NCBI GenBank assembly: GCA_018902385.1
Contig: JABSSW010000037.1
Location: forward strand, 434,001-498,000
DNA: 64,000 bases
Reading direction: 5' to 3'
From: Physcia stellaris
Taxonomy: Eukaryota; Ascomycota; Lecanoromycetes; Caliciales; Physciaceae
The notes under the pieces are model-generated. The model saw nothing but the letters and a program-made list of their open reading frames with translations, did no database searches and was not told the origin of the DNA. Each line of letters begins with the position of its first letter. Positions within the stretch are counted from its first letter, which is position 1. Below are positions 50,500 to 61,633 of this stretch, one piece after another. The position numbers and the translations under genes are program-made.

Positions 50500-53400
50500 T
50501 TACGAACAAATTATCAAGATCACGTATTTTGTCGATCGATGAAAAAAAAAAAACAATAAATTAATTTTTTCGAAACGAAGTTGAAATAATTTTGATGTTT
50601 GTAATCAATCAAAAAACATCACGTCAAATCAAACTCGTGATACATTCATTTTTATGATTTTTTCACAATTTTCTGTTTCGACGTTACAATTTTTGCGTTA
50701 TTTACAGTCAGAATTTACGACGCATGAAAAACTGAATCGTGTCAAAAACATTTTCAGAAATTGTTGTTCGATTTTATTGAATTGCGAAAAAATAACAAAA
50801 TATTGAAAAGATTTGAAATTCGAATGCATACATACAAATGAATCAATATTTATGATTTTCGTCAAAATTTTCAACAAAATTTTTAATTGCTTATTAATGA
50901 TCGACGAAATTATCTGTTAAATTTTTAGAAACAAATTATTTTTCAAAAAGTTTATTACATACACATTTTGCTGAATAAAACGTATATATCAATTGTCGTA
51001 TATGCGCAAATATTAACGCGTTAATCGTTGCGACATTGATTTTATTAACATGACGAAATTGTTTGTTTCATGATATAATCGATTTGATGTTTTGAACGAA
51101 TTTTCGACGAATTCATTTCGCAAACGAAATTCACTTCGCAAAATTTTACATTTACATATTTTTTTGTTTCAACGATTATTCAATTAAACGTCATTTCACA
51201 AACGCATTTAAATCGCACAAAATGTTCATCAAAAAAAAATTTATTAGTCGTTTCGAAACGAAATTGAAAAAAAACGAAAAGTAATGTGACGAACGTGTAT
51301 CGAATTCAACATTTGACAAAATTAACATTTTTATTTTATCACATCGAATGACAAAATCGAAATTCGTTTATGATCAAATTTTTTACATATGTTTTTGCAA
51401 ATTTTCATGTATTTGCTTTTCACTTCGATATTTTCGTGTAATTATGTATTAATATCATATCAATGCATGACATTTTACAAACGTCGCAAAATTTCGATTT
51501 TTAAATTTGTTTCATTTGATACATATACAACATATCAATATCGTAAAATATTGTTCGAATTTAACGTTCAATTTTTAAATTTTTTGTCGTTTCGTATGAA
51601 CGCGCGACGTTTTACGTATTTATTATCGAACATTTATAATTTTTCAATTTTATTGAAAAATTTTTGAAATGAATTTTCGTACGAATTTTTTTTGTCACAC
51701 GTTTTAACAATTTTTTTTCGACGCATTGTTTGTCATATCGCGATAATTTCGTTTTAAAAAAAATTTTTTAAAAATTTTTTGTTAAAAATTTTTTCGCATT
51801 GTTCAAATTTCGTTAAAAACGCGATATTGACAATTGCGATATTTCGAAATTTGTTTTGCAACATGAATAAACAAATATTATCGTTTTCGTTTTCGTTTTC
51901 GTAATTTGAACGTCGAAATGATTCGTTTGTCGAATTAAAATTTTTATTTTTGTATTTGATTTCGAAATCATATTTATTTAACAATAAAATTCATTTGATT
52001 TGTCGTTGATTCAAAAACGTGATAAACATGAAATATTTCAAATTATTATGATTCGACATTACGATAATCGTAAATTGATTATTTTTTAAATAATGACGTT
52101 ATTGTTTGAAAAATTTCACGATAATAAACAATTTTTGATCGTGCGTTGAATATTTGATTTCGATAAATATTATTTTTTTTGAATAAAAAACGACGAAATG
52201 TCATTACGTTTGATTTTCGATATCGAAATTTTTTATCAATTGCAAAATCATTGTTGCGATAACGAATTTTGAAACATCGATTTCAATCATTGTTTGATTG
52301 TTAAAATCGAAATGTATTAACATAAACGTTTCGATAAACATACAAATGAATTTTTTGAAAATTTTCATTATTTCGTCGTTTCAAATGAATTCGTCGATTT
52401 GTTTTTCGTTTTTGTTATTTTTTAATAATTCGAAAAATGAACGCGACATTTTCGCGTATTTTACGATGAATTTTCGATAAAAATTCGCGAATTTCAAAAA
52501 AATTTGCAATTTTTTCAAATTGTCAAAAATCGATCATGATTTAATCGAATTTATTTTTTTCATGTTCATAAATATTTTTTTGTTATTGATAATATATTTT
52601 AAAAATTCGATAAATTTTTACATAAATCGACATTTGATCAAATTGACGAAAAAATTGAATTTTCGAAAACGTTTAAATATCGTTTTTACGTAACGTCAAT
52701 GTTTTTTTTTTCGTTCGAAAATAAATCAAAATGTCGTTTAAAAATAATATATACAATTTGTTTATCAATTTTGCAAACATTTTGTTTATAAACGATTGAA
52801 AAATTGTCGACACGTTAATAAAATCGAAAAACATCACGATATATTCGAAAAAATCGTATCGTATTCGAAATACGATTTTTCATTCATTATTCGTTTTGAT
52901 TTTTATACGATAATACGCGTTTTTTAAATTTAATTTGATAAAATACACGACGTTCATTAAACGATTCAATATTTCATCAATTAACGATAATAAAATTTTG
53001 TTTTTGATCGTAATCGCATTCAAATTTCTGTAATTCACGCAAAATTTTAAATTTTCATTTTTTTGAAAATAAACAATATCGACGTATCAATATCGACAAT
53101 CGAATGTTTGATACGATTCAACGCAAAATTTTCGCAAATATATTTTTGAAAAATTTTTAATTTTTTTTAAAATATATTGTACAAAAATTCGAAAAACGAA
53201 AATTTGTTCGACATTAAATTAATAACATGATCGTGTTTGTCGTGCGAAAAAAACGTGATCGTTAATTTAAAAAAAATACATTTTCGAATATTTACAATTC
53301 GTTCGAAATTTCGATCGACGTTTCGTTATTTTTTCGTATAATGTATATCAACGCGTATATTGAAATAATATTATCGTTCAACATTGTCGTGAAATTTTCG

Positions 53401-55100
53401 AAAATGTTTAATTTCAATCGATTTTTTTGATTGTGTAACGTCACGTTATCGTAAATCAATGTACGTGTGAATTGTTTTAAATCATTTATGAAAAATTCAT
53501 TATCAAAAAATATATCAAATTTTGAAACGAATAAAATTTTTGTATTGAAATGAAAAAAATTTATTTTTGTCATTACGAACATTCATTTTCATTTAATACG
53601 TATTAATGAAAAATTTGTTTTCGACATCGAAATTATTCATTTTCGTGAACGTTTCGTCGATATTTTGCAAATTTTATTTTTCGTCAACGATTTCGAAATG
53701 CAATTTATATCAATAATCGAATTCATGAAATTTATTTGCGATTGTTATTTTTCAAAAATATTGACGTTAACGCGAATGAATATATCATTTGATTGAATTT
53801 TTGTGTGAATTCAAAACGACAACGACAATTATTGTAATAAATTTTTTCAATCTTTCGAATCGTTTTTGATTTCGATAAATTTTGAAAATATTTTGTTTTT
53901 ATTTTTGCGAATCGCATTGACGTCGACGATTTTTTTTTTTGAATAAAAACAATATTTTTTTATGTTTCGATTTATCGCAATTGTAACAATTTCGATTTTT
54001 TTTTTCGTCGACGAATCGACGTCGTTTTTTGTTTTTGTTAAATTGATTTTTCGTTTTATCAAATTGCGCAAAAAAAAAATTTTTGACGATTTTTTATTTT
54101 TTTGACGTTCACGATTATCGAACGACGAAATTTGCGAAAATCGAAAACGTTTTGAAAATTTTTGATAAAATGACGATCGTTTCGCATTAACGATTTTGAT
54201 CAAAATTTTTTGACGAATCGTCGACGAAATTGCGTCGAATATGATAATTTTTCGTAAAATATCGTTCAAATCATAAAAAAATTTGTTTCGTTTGATATTT
54301 TCGATGACATTCAATTTTGTTTTTAACAATTCGAAATGCGTTGCGAATTCGTTTATCGTTTTTTTTGTTTAATATTATTGTATTTTTGATTCACATCAAA
54401 ACGACGAATTTCAAAAAATTCGACATTGTTGTGAAAAAATTTCGAAAAATACGATCACGTTCTCATCAATTTTTTTCGATATTGATTGATTTTTTCATGC
54501 GATTTTCATAATTCGATTGAAATCGTATCAAAAAATTGTTGCGTTCAATCGATTTTGATACGACGTTTGAAAAAATAATTAAAATTTGTATCGAAAATTC
54601 ACACGACGTTTCGAATTCACGATTGAAATTTTTTAATATTTTTGACGTTGTAAATGAATAAATTTTTGAATTTGAATTCGATAATTCGTCGAAAACGCGA
54701 ACGTTTTGAAATAAATTTATTACGAAATTTTTCGTTGTCGTCATTGTCATTGTCGTTTTCGTTATTAAAAAACGTTTGTGAACGTTTTCGTTTTTTCTCA
54801 ACAACGCGAATTGAATTAATTTTATTTTTTCGAAATGACGTTGTATCGAAACGTTTGATTTTTTTCAAAAACAATTTATATTCACGTTTGTTTTTCGTTT
54901 TTTTTTCAATTATCGTTTGAATTGTTTGCAATTGTGCGTAATTAATTTGATTATCGAATTTGAAATCGTCGATATTCGTTGAAACGACGATAATATGTCG
55001 AAACAACACGCGAAAAACAACAACAATGCGTTCGTCGTTTGATAAATTTTCATAAATTGAAATCAATTCGTTTCATTGATCGATTTCAAATTAAAACGAT
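50500..55100 (-). mobile_element. Gypsy-type LTR retrotransposon, minus strand
   Basis: From high to low coordinate: a Gag-like region (~55.07-53.85 kb), a protease-side segment (~53.6-53.3 kb), RT-like blocks (~53.0-52.6 kb) and the RNase H end with a LNKYDFEIKYKNKNFNSTNE segment (~51.98-51.75 kb). The order and orientation are consistent with one Gypsy element. LTRs were not found. It is an old fossil with many breaks; boundaries are approximate. Confidence 0.65.
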
Positions 55101-55246
55101 TTCACGATCGTGTTGTCGAATAATAATTGTTGAAACGAAATGACGATATTGTTTCGAATTACGAACGCAATGACAACAAATATTTTCGAAATTTTAAATG
55201 ATATTGTTTGATCGAACAATCATTACGAAAATTTAAACGATTCAAA

Positions 55247-55457
55247 ATTGTAAAAAAATATACGATTAAATGATCAAATGATTACAAACAAACGTAATGT
55301 TTACGAAACAATAATAAATCATCGTGATGATATTGTAAATAATGATAAAATTAAATCGTGAAAACGAAAAAAAATGAAAATTTTCGAAATGTTATATTTT
55401 ATCGATCAAGACGTTAAATTCGATCAGATTAACGTGCTTGATTTTTTGACATGACAT
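55247..55457 (+). repeat. Left terminal inverted repeat
   Basis: Pairs with 57470-57680 in inverted orientation. It is more heavily AT-shifted than the right arm, the differences again being mostly loss of CpT/ApG. Confidence 0.75.
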
Positions 55458-56718
55458 AACAATTACGATTTGTTCGATTTTGATAAAATTAATGTTCAAA
55501 AACGATTATCACGTTTATTCAACGTTATCGTCGTCGAAATTAATAATTTTAACATCAATCGAAATTTGATTTTTTTTTTTTCATTCGAAAAATTCGCAAA
55601 ACGCATAATTGAAAAATTTTCATTGACGCGAAACGAATCGATCATAAAACGTAAAATTTGATTGATATCGACGAATCGAAATTTCAAACGTAACAACAAA
55701 TTTTCAATGAAACGATATTGATTTGATTTTTTTTGTTATATAAAATGTTATTGAATTTTCACAATTGTATTTTTCAAACGCAATTGCAAATTGAATATTA
55801 AATAATCGCGTTTGTATTTAATTGCAAACGTCAAAATCATCAAATGTTATTAAATTCGACGAATATATTTAAAAAAAATTGATATGCAAAATTTGCGAAT
55901 CGACATGCACGTAAAACATTTATCGTCGTAAAACGATTGAAAACATTGCGCAAATCAACGCGATCAATTGAAAATACAAAATACATATTTCATGTTTAAC
56001 ATCGTTAAATTTGCGTTTGACGCATTTCATACAACATTTTACACGAAACGTGTTCACAACACGTTTAAAAAATTACAAAAATTAATACACAAAATCACGA
56101 AATTAAATCAAATTTACAGTTTTGATTTTGACGTCACACGAAATCATTACGTGTTTCAATGATGACAAAAAAACAATAAATTTATTGTTGACAATTTTGA
56201 TATTGTACAAATTGTCAACGTCAACGAAACACAATTTAAACGCGAAAAACATTTTTATCAAATTGTTTCAAAATAATATTAAAAAAAAAAATGAAAAAAT
56301 GATCGTAATGAATTTTTGTGTACGCGTCAAAACGTTAATCAAATGTTCAACACATTTATCAAAACAAACGACGAACGCGATGAATCGCAAATGAAACGAA
56401 AAAAAATCGTACAACGAACGCGACAATACGTTTGTTCAACGACGACAATTAATGTCGATTCGAACAATTGAAAATCAATTTTTTTCATTTCACATTGAAA
56501 ACGTAATAATGAATAAAATCGTCGTCACGTCATCGATTCATGAATTACAATAAACATTTTATCATTTGAATTACAATGAACATTTGTCATTGATAATGAA
56601 AATAAATCATGTAAAAATAAAAATGAATAAAAATCAAAACAAATTTATTTATATTTGAAATGACGCAAAAAAATCGTTATCAAAACACAAATCGAAAAAT
56701 AAAAAAATAAAAAAACGA

Positions 56719-57025
56719 TGTTCAAACGTCGATTCGAACGACAATTTCAAAAATCAAAAAATTTTGATTTTTGCGTTTTATCATTAAATTATTTGAACGA
56801 TAACAAATAAAAAATCAAATTGAAATTTATGTTTTATTTTGACACGAATAAATTATCACGCGTAAAATCAAATGACACGAATAAAACGTGAAAAAATCGT
56901 CATTAAAACAAAAAAAAACGAAACAAAAAGCAAAAAAACATTGTTCAAAAATCGATTTGAACGATTATTTTTGAAATCAAAAAATTTTGATTTCAACGTT
57001 TTATTGTTAAATTATTTGAATTATA
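56719..57025 (+). repeat. Direct repeat of ~84 bp, two copies
   Basis: Copy one at about 56719-56802 and copy two at about 56942-57025 share a TGTTCAAA start, an AAATCAAAAAATTTTGATTT centre and a TTAAATTATTTGAA end. They lie inside the inverted-repeat element. Confidence 0.6.
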
Positions 57026-57469
57026 CAAAAATTGATTTAAATCGTTTATTTCAATATCAAAAAACAAAACGTGCTCGAAAATCAAAAATTACGTTCAAAA
57101 AAAATTGAATTCGCGAAAAACAAACGTCGCAAAAACGTTTGTTTTCGTTTGTTCAACAAAAATAACAATGTATTGATAATTCGAGCAAATATTGATTTGA
57201 ACATATTCGTGTCGTATATTATGAATATCGTGATACATCGCAAATAACAATATTACGATTAACAAAAAAATTATCGTATGATCGCGAACATCAACATTGA
57301 AAATTACAAATAAATTTTAATTGAAAATCGCGCAAACAAAAATTGACGTCAAATAAAAAATTATTTTCACGAGATTTTTTTAAACGAAAAAAATTGAAAA
57401 ATCGAATGAATTATACGCAAAAAAACATCGACGATTCGATTTTGAAAATCAAAAAAAAAAAAAACAATT

Positions 57470-57680
57470 GTCATGTTAAAATCGTCAAACACGTTAATTT
57501 GATCGAATTTAACGTTTTGATCGATAAAATATAACATTTCGAAAATTTTCATTTTTTTTTTCGTTTTCACGATTCAATTTTATCATTATTCACAATGTTA
57601 TCACGATGATTATTATCGTTTCGTAAACATGCGTTTGTTTGTAATCGTTTGATCACTCAGTCGTATATTTTCTTACAGTG
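57470..57680 (-). repeat. Right terminal inverted repeat
   Basis: Reverse-complement partner of 55247-55457; its outer 40 bases retain CTC, CAG and CTT words, marking the end of the heavily mutated block. Confidence 0.75.
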
Positions 57681-59361
57681 AATTATCGTCATTGCTAATT
57701 GAAAAAAAATTGCGTTGAAAACGTTATCGTCGCAAATTAATCGATTTTGTTTTTATTCGCAAATCGTTTGCGAATGTGAAATTTTTATCGTTCGTCACGA
57801 TAAAAATCAAATATAATATCAGAAATCGTGTCTGACTAGAAAATAAACAAATAGCAAAACGAGAATATTTGATTTAGAAAGCAAATCTGTACACGAAAAA
57901 TCGAAATGTCTGAAATACGTTGTGCGTCAAGTCTAGATCACGCTAATTTTTATAAGAATTTTCGCTAATAAGATAAATTTCCAATCAAGATTTCAAACAT
58001 GTTCGTAACACAATTCAAATTTTCAAACATGTTTGTAACATTCATTAACATATTTTGAAAACGTACGAAATAATATAATATAATGATTTCAAGAATTGCT
58101 TTATAAAATGCTCGTAAAAAATGATAATATATATAAATTGCATATTTTACATAATGTTTTATCAATATTTCTTTGTTATGTTAATAGAATTTAATTTTGT
58201 CGATTTTAGCGTTTCGTTGCTCGATCATTTTCGCACTTCTTTTCGTCAACAAATACATTCAAGTTTTCGCGGAAGTGTTCTATCACTAGTGCTACGAGCC
58301 CCGCCAAAAATTTCAACCAATGAGAGAACTCCGGCTACACGGATTAAAGGTCGTCCGCTACTCTCGATCGGTAAATAATCGACCTCATGGAACAACAACG
58401 GAGAGGCTCAACCACCGAAATTCATACATCACGAACGGGCAGTAATCGGACGCTCTGTTGACTGTTGCGTCACTTTACCTTTGACTTTGGATACGCGACG
58501 TGATGAGATCAGAAAGTCGCAAGCCCGAACAGCAACTGACTTTCTCATCTTCTTCTTCCCTTCGGCCTTCTGTTTCTCTATATGACAATTATACAAAGTC
58601 TTTCAGCGATATTAGCTTTCCAAGAACTTGAACGAGCCTGAGGACAGTGAATAGCATTACGTTGATGGCTGAAAAAAGCTGAAGGAAGACGGTCAAAGCA
58701 GAGAAATGCTGTGGGAGTTTTATGCACCTCTTGGGCCTCGATATGGAATGAAGAGAGACGAAGAGAGAAACCGAATGACGTCCAAGGCGTTGAAGAAATT
58801 GGAGCTTTCTTGGCCTGTGTGCTAGCTAAGCTGAACCTTCTAAGCTGCTTTGACCTTAGCATTATGACTGGTACCTCTAGACTGTTTGAGCACAGCACAG
58901 ACTAGCGTCGCTTTCTGTATTGTTACTTACTTACAGCAGCGTCCCATTATGTGGTGCAACAGTGCTCAGCATGTTCTCCTGAAGTGTTGTAATTGTGGGA
59001 GTGCCATTTTCTATATAGACTCCCATCTTTCCCTCTTCATACATAGGTATTAATTGATCTGACATTGCGCCAAGATCTCTGGTAAGCAAACAATACCTTC
59101 TTCCGACGATTCAACGGCCATACTGACGTCGACTACGAGTCTAGAGCATGAGAAGGAACTTTTGTTAAACAGCGCTTAATAGCCTACGCACCATTTTTCA
59201 GGTACTCCAAGCGGGCTTAAGAGTCTTGCCATAGCTAACTCTTCACGGCGCAGACTCGGTAAAGGGAGATCAACTCGATTAACTGGTGTCCTTGGAGGTG
59301 CCAGTTCATTGTAATTAGAAACGCCTTAAGGTTATACACTATGGATAACATTGCGGACACA
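57681..59361. other. Transition from AT-rich block to gene-rich DNA
   Basis: Composition recovers stepwise: still AT-rich to ~58230, normal afterwards. An imperfect tandem of TTTCAAACATGTTYGTAACA lies at about 57990-58040. An open frame at 58578-58898 (-) has no recognisable domain, and no gene is called. The end of the stretch should contain the promoter of the D-serine dehydratase gene. Confidence 0.45.
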
Positions 59362-60818
59362 ATGTCGTCGACGCTGACGGGCATCATTTCTCTACCCTTC
59401 GCCCTCTGATGCCGCGCTCAAGCTTGCGTTCGTTAACAAGGATATTAATTCCGTGCAAGCACCCGCGGCCATCGTCGATTCTGCCGTTATTAAAAGAAAT
59501 TGCAGGTTGACGCTTGAAGCGGCGCACAAGCTCGGCGTAGACTTTCGTGCTCATGTTAAGACACACAAGGTAGGCAGCCGCCGATAAAATTTGGCTAATG
59601 CCACTAATGCCGGCCGCAGACAACGCAAAGAACGAAGCTGCAAGCTGGCCAAGACTCCAAATCCGTTAAACTCATAGCATCAACTATCTCTCAGATTGAG
59701 AATCTCCTACCCTGGCTCTTAGAATGTAAAGCTGAAGGTAAAGAGTTAAGCGTCCTTTACGGCGTACCCTTCTCGCACTCTTCGATCCCACGTTTAGCAG
59801 CAGTATCCCGAATACTCGGGCCAGGGACCATAGGCCTTTTCGTCGACCATCCCTTGCATATCAAAATCCTCGACCAGATCAGCGAACAAATATGGCCAAG
59901 CAGGATACCAGTCTTCGTCATTATCGACGTTGGACACCATCGCGAAGGGTATCTGCTCACTCGAAGCAGTTGGCAGATATCGCTTACGCCCTCTCTTCTT
60001 CCGACAGAACGTACTTGGCAGGCCTTTATACGCATATGGGCCAGTCAAAAGGCGTGAACAGTCCCGATGAGGCCCTGAAATGTATGTCTACTGAGCTCGA
60101 AGGTCTGCAGGAAGGCGCGATTGAATTCTTGAAATGTGCTGGAGCGCAGGAGTCCAAGGATCCAAAGGTAGCTAAGAAAGTTGTCTTATCACTAGGCGCT
60201 ACGCCAACCGTCACTGCTGTCCAGAACCTCTTCGACAATACAGAAGGGGCACAGCGTTATCGTGTCATGATTGACCAAATCAACCAATCCTTCACCGTGG
60301 AGCTGCATGCGGGCGTGTACATGGTATTGGACATGGAACAACTTGCCACACGAGCCCGGCCATCTGTATCTCCAACCGACCCAACCAAATCCCTGCTTTC
60401 CTTCTCTGATCTGGGCATGCGGATGCTTGTAGAGGTCGTAAGCCTGTATCCAGATCGCAGCGAAAGGCCCGAAGCCCTCATTGCAGCTGGCTCAATAGTG
60501 CTTGGCCGAGAACCTTGCAAGTCGTACCCAGGCTGGGGTGTTATTTCGCCATGGCCTGCTGCTCATGGTCCACGTTACGACCCTGAGAGGAACAGAGCCG
60601 GCTGGATCGTTGGACGCGTGAGTCAAGAGCACGGGGTTCTCACTTGGGAGGGATCCAAGGATGAAACACGAGAATTAGGAGTGGGTCAAAAGCTACTCAT
60701 TTGGCCAAACCACGCTTGCATTGCTGGAGTCAATTTTGGTTGGTATCTGGTTGTTGATTCGGATACAACGGAGCCAGACAAGATCGTTGATGTTTGGACA
60801 CGATGGCGCGGTTGGTGA
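59362..60818 (+). pseudogene. DSD1: D-serine dehydratase (DSD1-like), reading frame interrupted
   Basis: PLP- and zinc-dependent enzyme of the alanine-racemase-fold D-threonine aldolase/D-serine dehydratase family, converting D-serine to pyruvate and ammonia. The PLP-lysine segment FRAHVKTHK lies before a 50-bp intron (59570-59619) and joins TTQRTKLQAGQ. Then come VLYGVPFSHSSIPRLAA, VFVIIDVGHHREG, LAGLYTHMGQSKG, LSLGATPTVTAVQN and VELHAGVYMVLDMEQLA. WPNHACIAG supplies the His and Cys zinc ligands. Two apparent single-base frame changes are seen: one near 59395 (CCC run), needed to link the ATG at 59362 to the conserved PSDAALKLAFVNKDI frame, and one near 59947 (GGG run) after GHHREG. The rest is intact and ends at a TGA. 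It is either a recently inactivated gene or carries homopolymer sequence errors. Confidence 0.82.
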
Positions 60819-61633
60819 TGGGCTGAGCTCTGCGGGTGTCTTGCCTATCACATCTGAGGACCAGATTGGGAAAAACCGGATTCTTCAAAAGTCTCACAAG
60901 ACATGGCTTACGTAGACGGGTGGAGCAACTCTTTCCACCTTCTCCTCCTGCAAAATCTCCAGAACCTGTTCCTCGGTTGCGCGCGGGCGAGCAAAGTACC
61001 AGTAATAGATCAAAGTCATCGCGGGCTGCTATTATCGCCTTTGGCTTTTGCTACGCCTTCTGATATGTCAGGCCTCATGTGCATCTTACATCCGCGTTTT
61101 GGGAATTTGAGACTGTTGTGCAACACGTGCATGGTGCGCAAAATGCAGATCTAAAGCCGTGATTTATCATTTGCGAAATTCTGAGAATTGGTTTGATTCA
61201 CATTATTGTGAGGTTTGATTCCTAATGGCGTTTGTCCCTTGTGGATTATGGGTTACTTGTGCCCGACATGGTCTTGCGATGAGTTGTCTTCTAATCTATG
61301 TGGCCCCTTGGGCACCTACAGGAGCCAGCGGAGCATATGCTACCTAGTGCGACCGCCTGAGTAAGGCATAGTTCAGCAAGCCTCACTATTCACATACGTG
61401 GTAGCTCCCCACGCGGCCGGCCACGCGCCATTTATGAATCGGCTAGGACAACCCCAAGACCTCGACTGTCTTGACTTAGCTTGATAGCCTGACAGTTGCT
61501 CGAGATATACATCCCTTGAGAAAGTGGTGTTCAGCGTTGGTTCTAAGATATTCACGACACGATTACAGTTGCATTAAAACAATAAACAGCAAGAGTTGTC
61601 AGTACCACCTTCACCCCAACGAGATCATTAACA
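60819..61633. other. Intergenic region
   Basis: Between the D-serine dehydratase and the S9 peptidase, both on +. Short frames only; a GC-rich patch (CGCGGCCGGCCACGCG, near 61415) stands out. Nothing coding was recognised. Confidence 0.4.

Larger units (their letters stand above)
25200..57650. repeat. AT-rich block of mutated transposons with CpY-depleted composition
   Basis: About 32 kb made almost only of A, T, CA/CG and GA/TG/GT words. Sampled 60-base lines mostly contain 0-2 CpT/ApG and practically no CpC/GpG. CpA and CpG are frequent and TpA is rarer than ApT (for example 3 versus 10 in 25501-25560). Open frames translated anywhere in the block contain essentially no Pro, Gly or Trp, since their codons need CC or GG. 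It holds a Helitron, three Gypsy-type elements and an inverted-repeat element, listed separately. The rest (25.2-26.8, 32.5-33.9 and 37.3-40.35 kb) has no assignable content. Host genes are absent. Confidence 0.9.
55247..57680. mobile_element. 2.4-kb element with 211-bp terminal inverted repeats
   Basis: The segment 55247-55457 matches the reverse complement of 57470-57680 over about 211 bases. Both arms contain, reading inward, ATCAAAYGATTACAAACAAACG and later a frame starting MKIFEMLYFIDQ. The better-preserved right end reads CTTACAGTG outward, so the element may begin CACTGTAAG. Internal frames (for example 55968-56162 and 56872-57108) have no recognised transposase motif. It is most simply a TIR DNA transposon; two inverted copies of another repeat are the alternative. 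No target duplication was recognised. Confidence 0.6.

Noticed and set aside
25446-57570. Many open frames of 60-150 codons inside the AT-rich block as host genes
   Set aside because: They lack Pro, Gly and Trp almost completely, follow transposon motifs where anything is recognisable, and exist because CpY-type mutation makes few stops other than TGA.
25200-57650. Mitochondrial insertion or a TGA=Trp genetic code
   Set aside because: The AT richness and TGA at Trp positions suggested it, but the content is Helitron and Gypsy, no mitochondrial gene is seen, and directed mutation explains TGG to TGA.
25200-57650. Classical CpA-directed RIP
   Set aside because: CpA is abundant and TpA scarce in every stretch sampled, the opposite of the expected result.
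58578-58898. 106-codon minus-strand open frame right of the block
   Set aside because: No recognisable domain or splice context, and neighbouring frames are equally long by chance.
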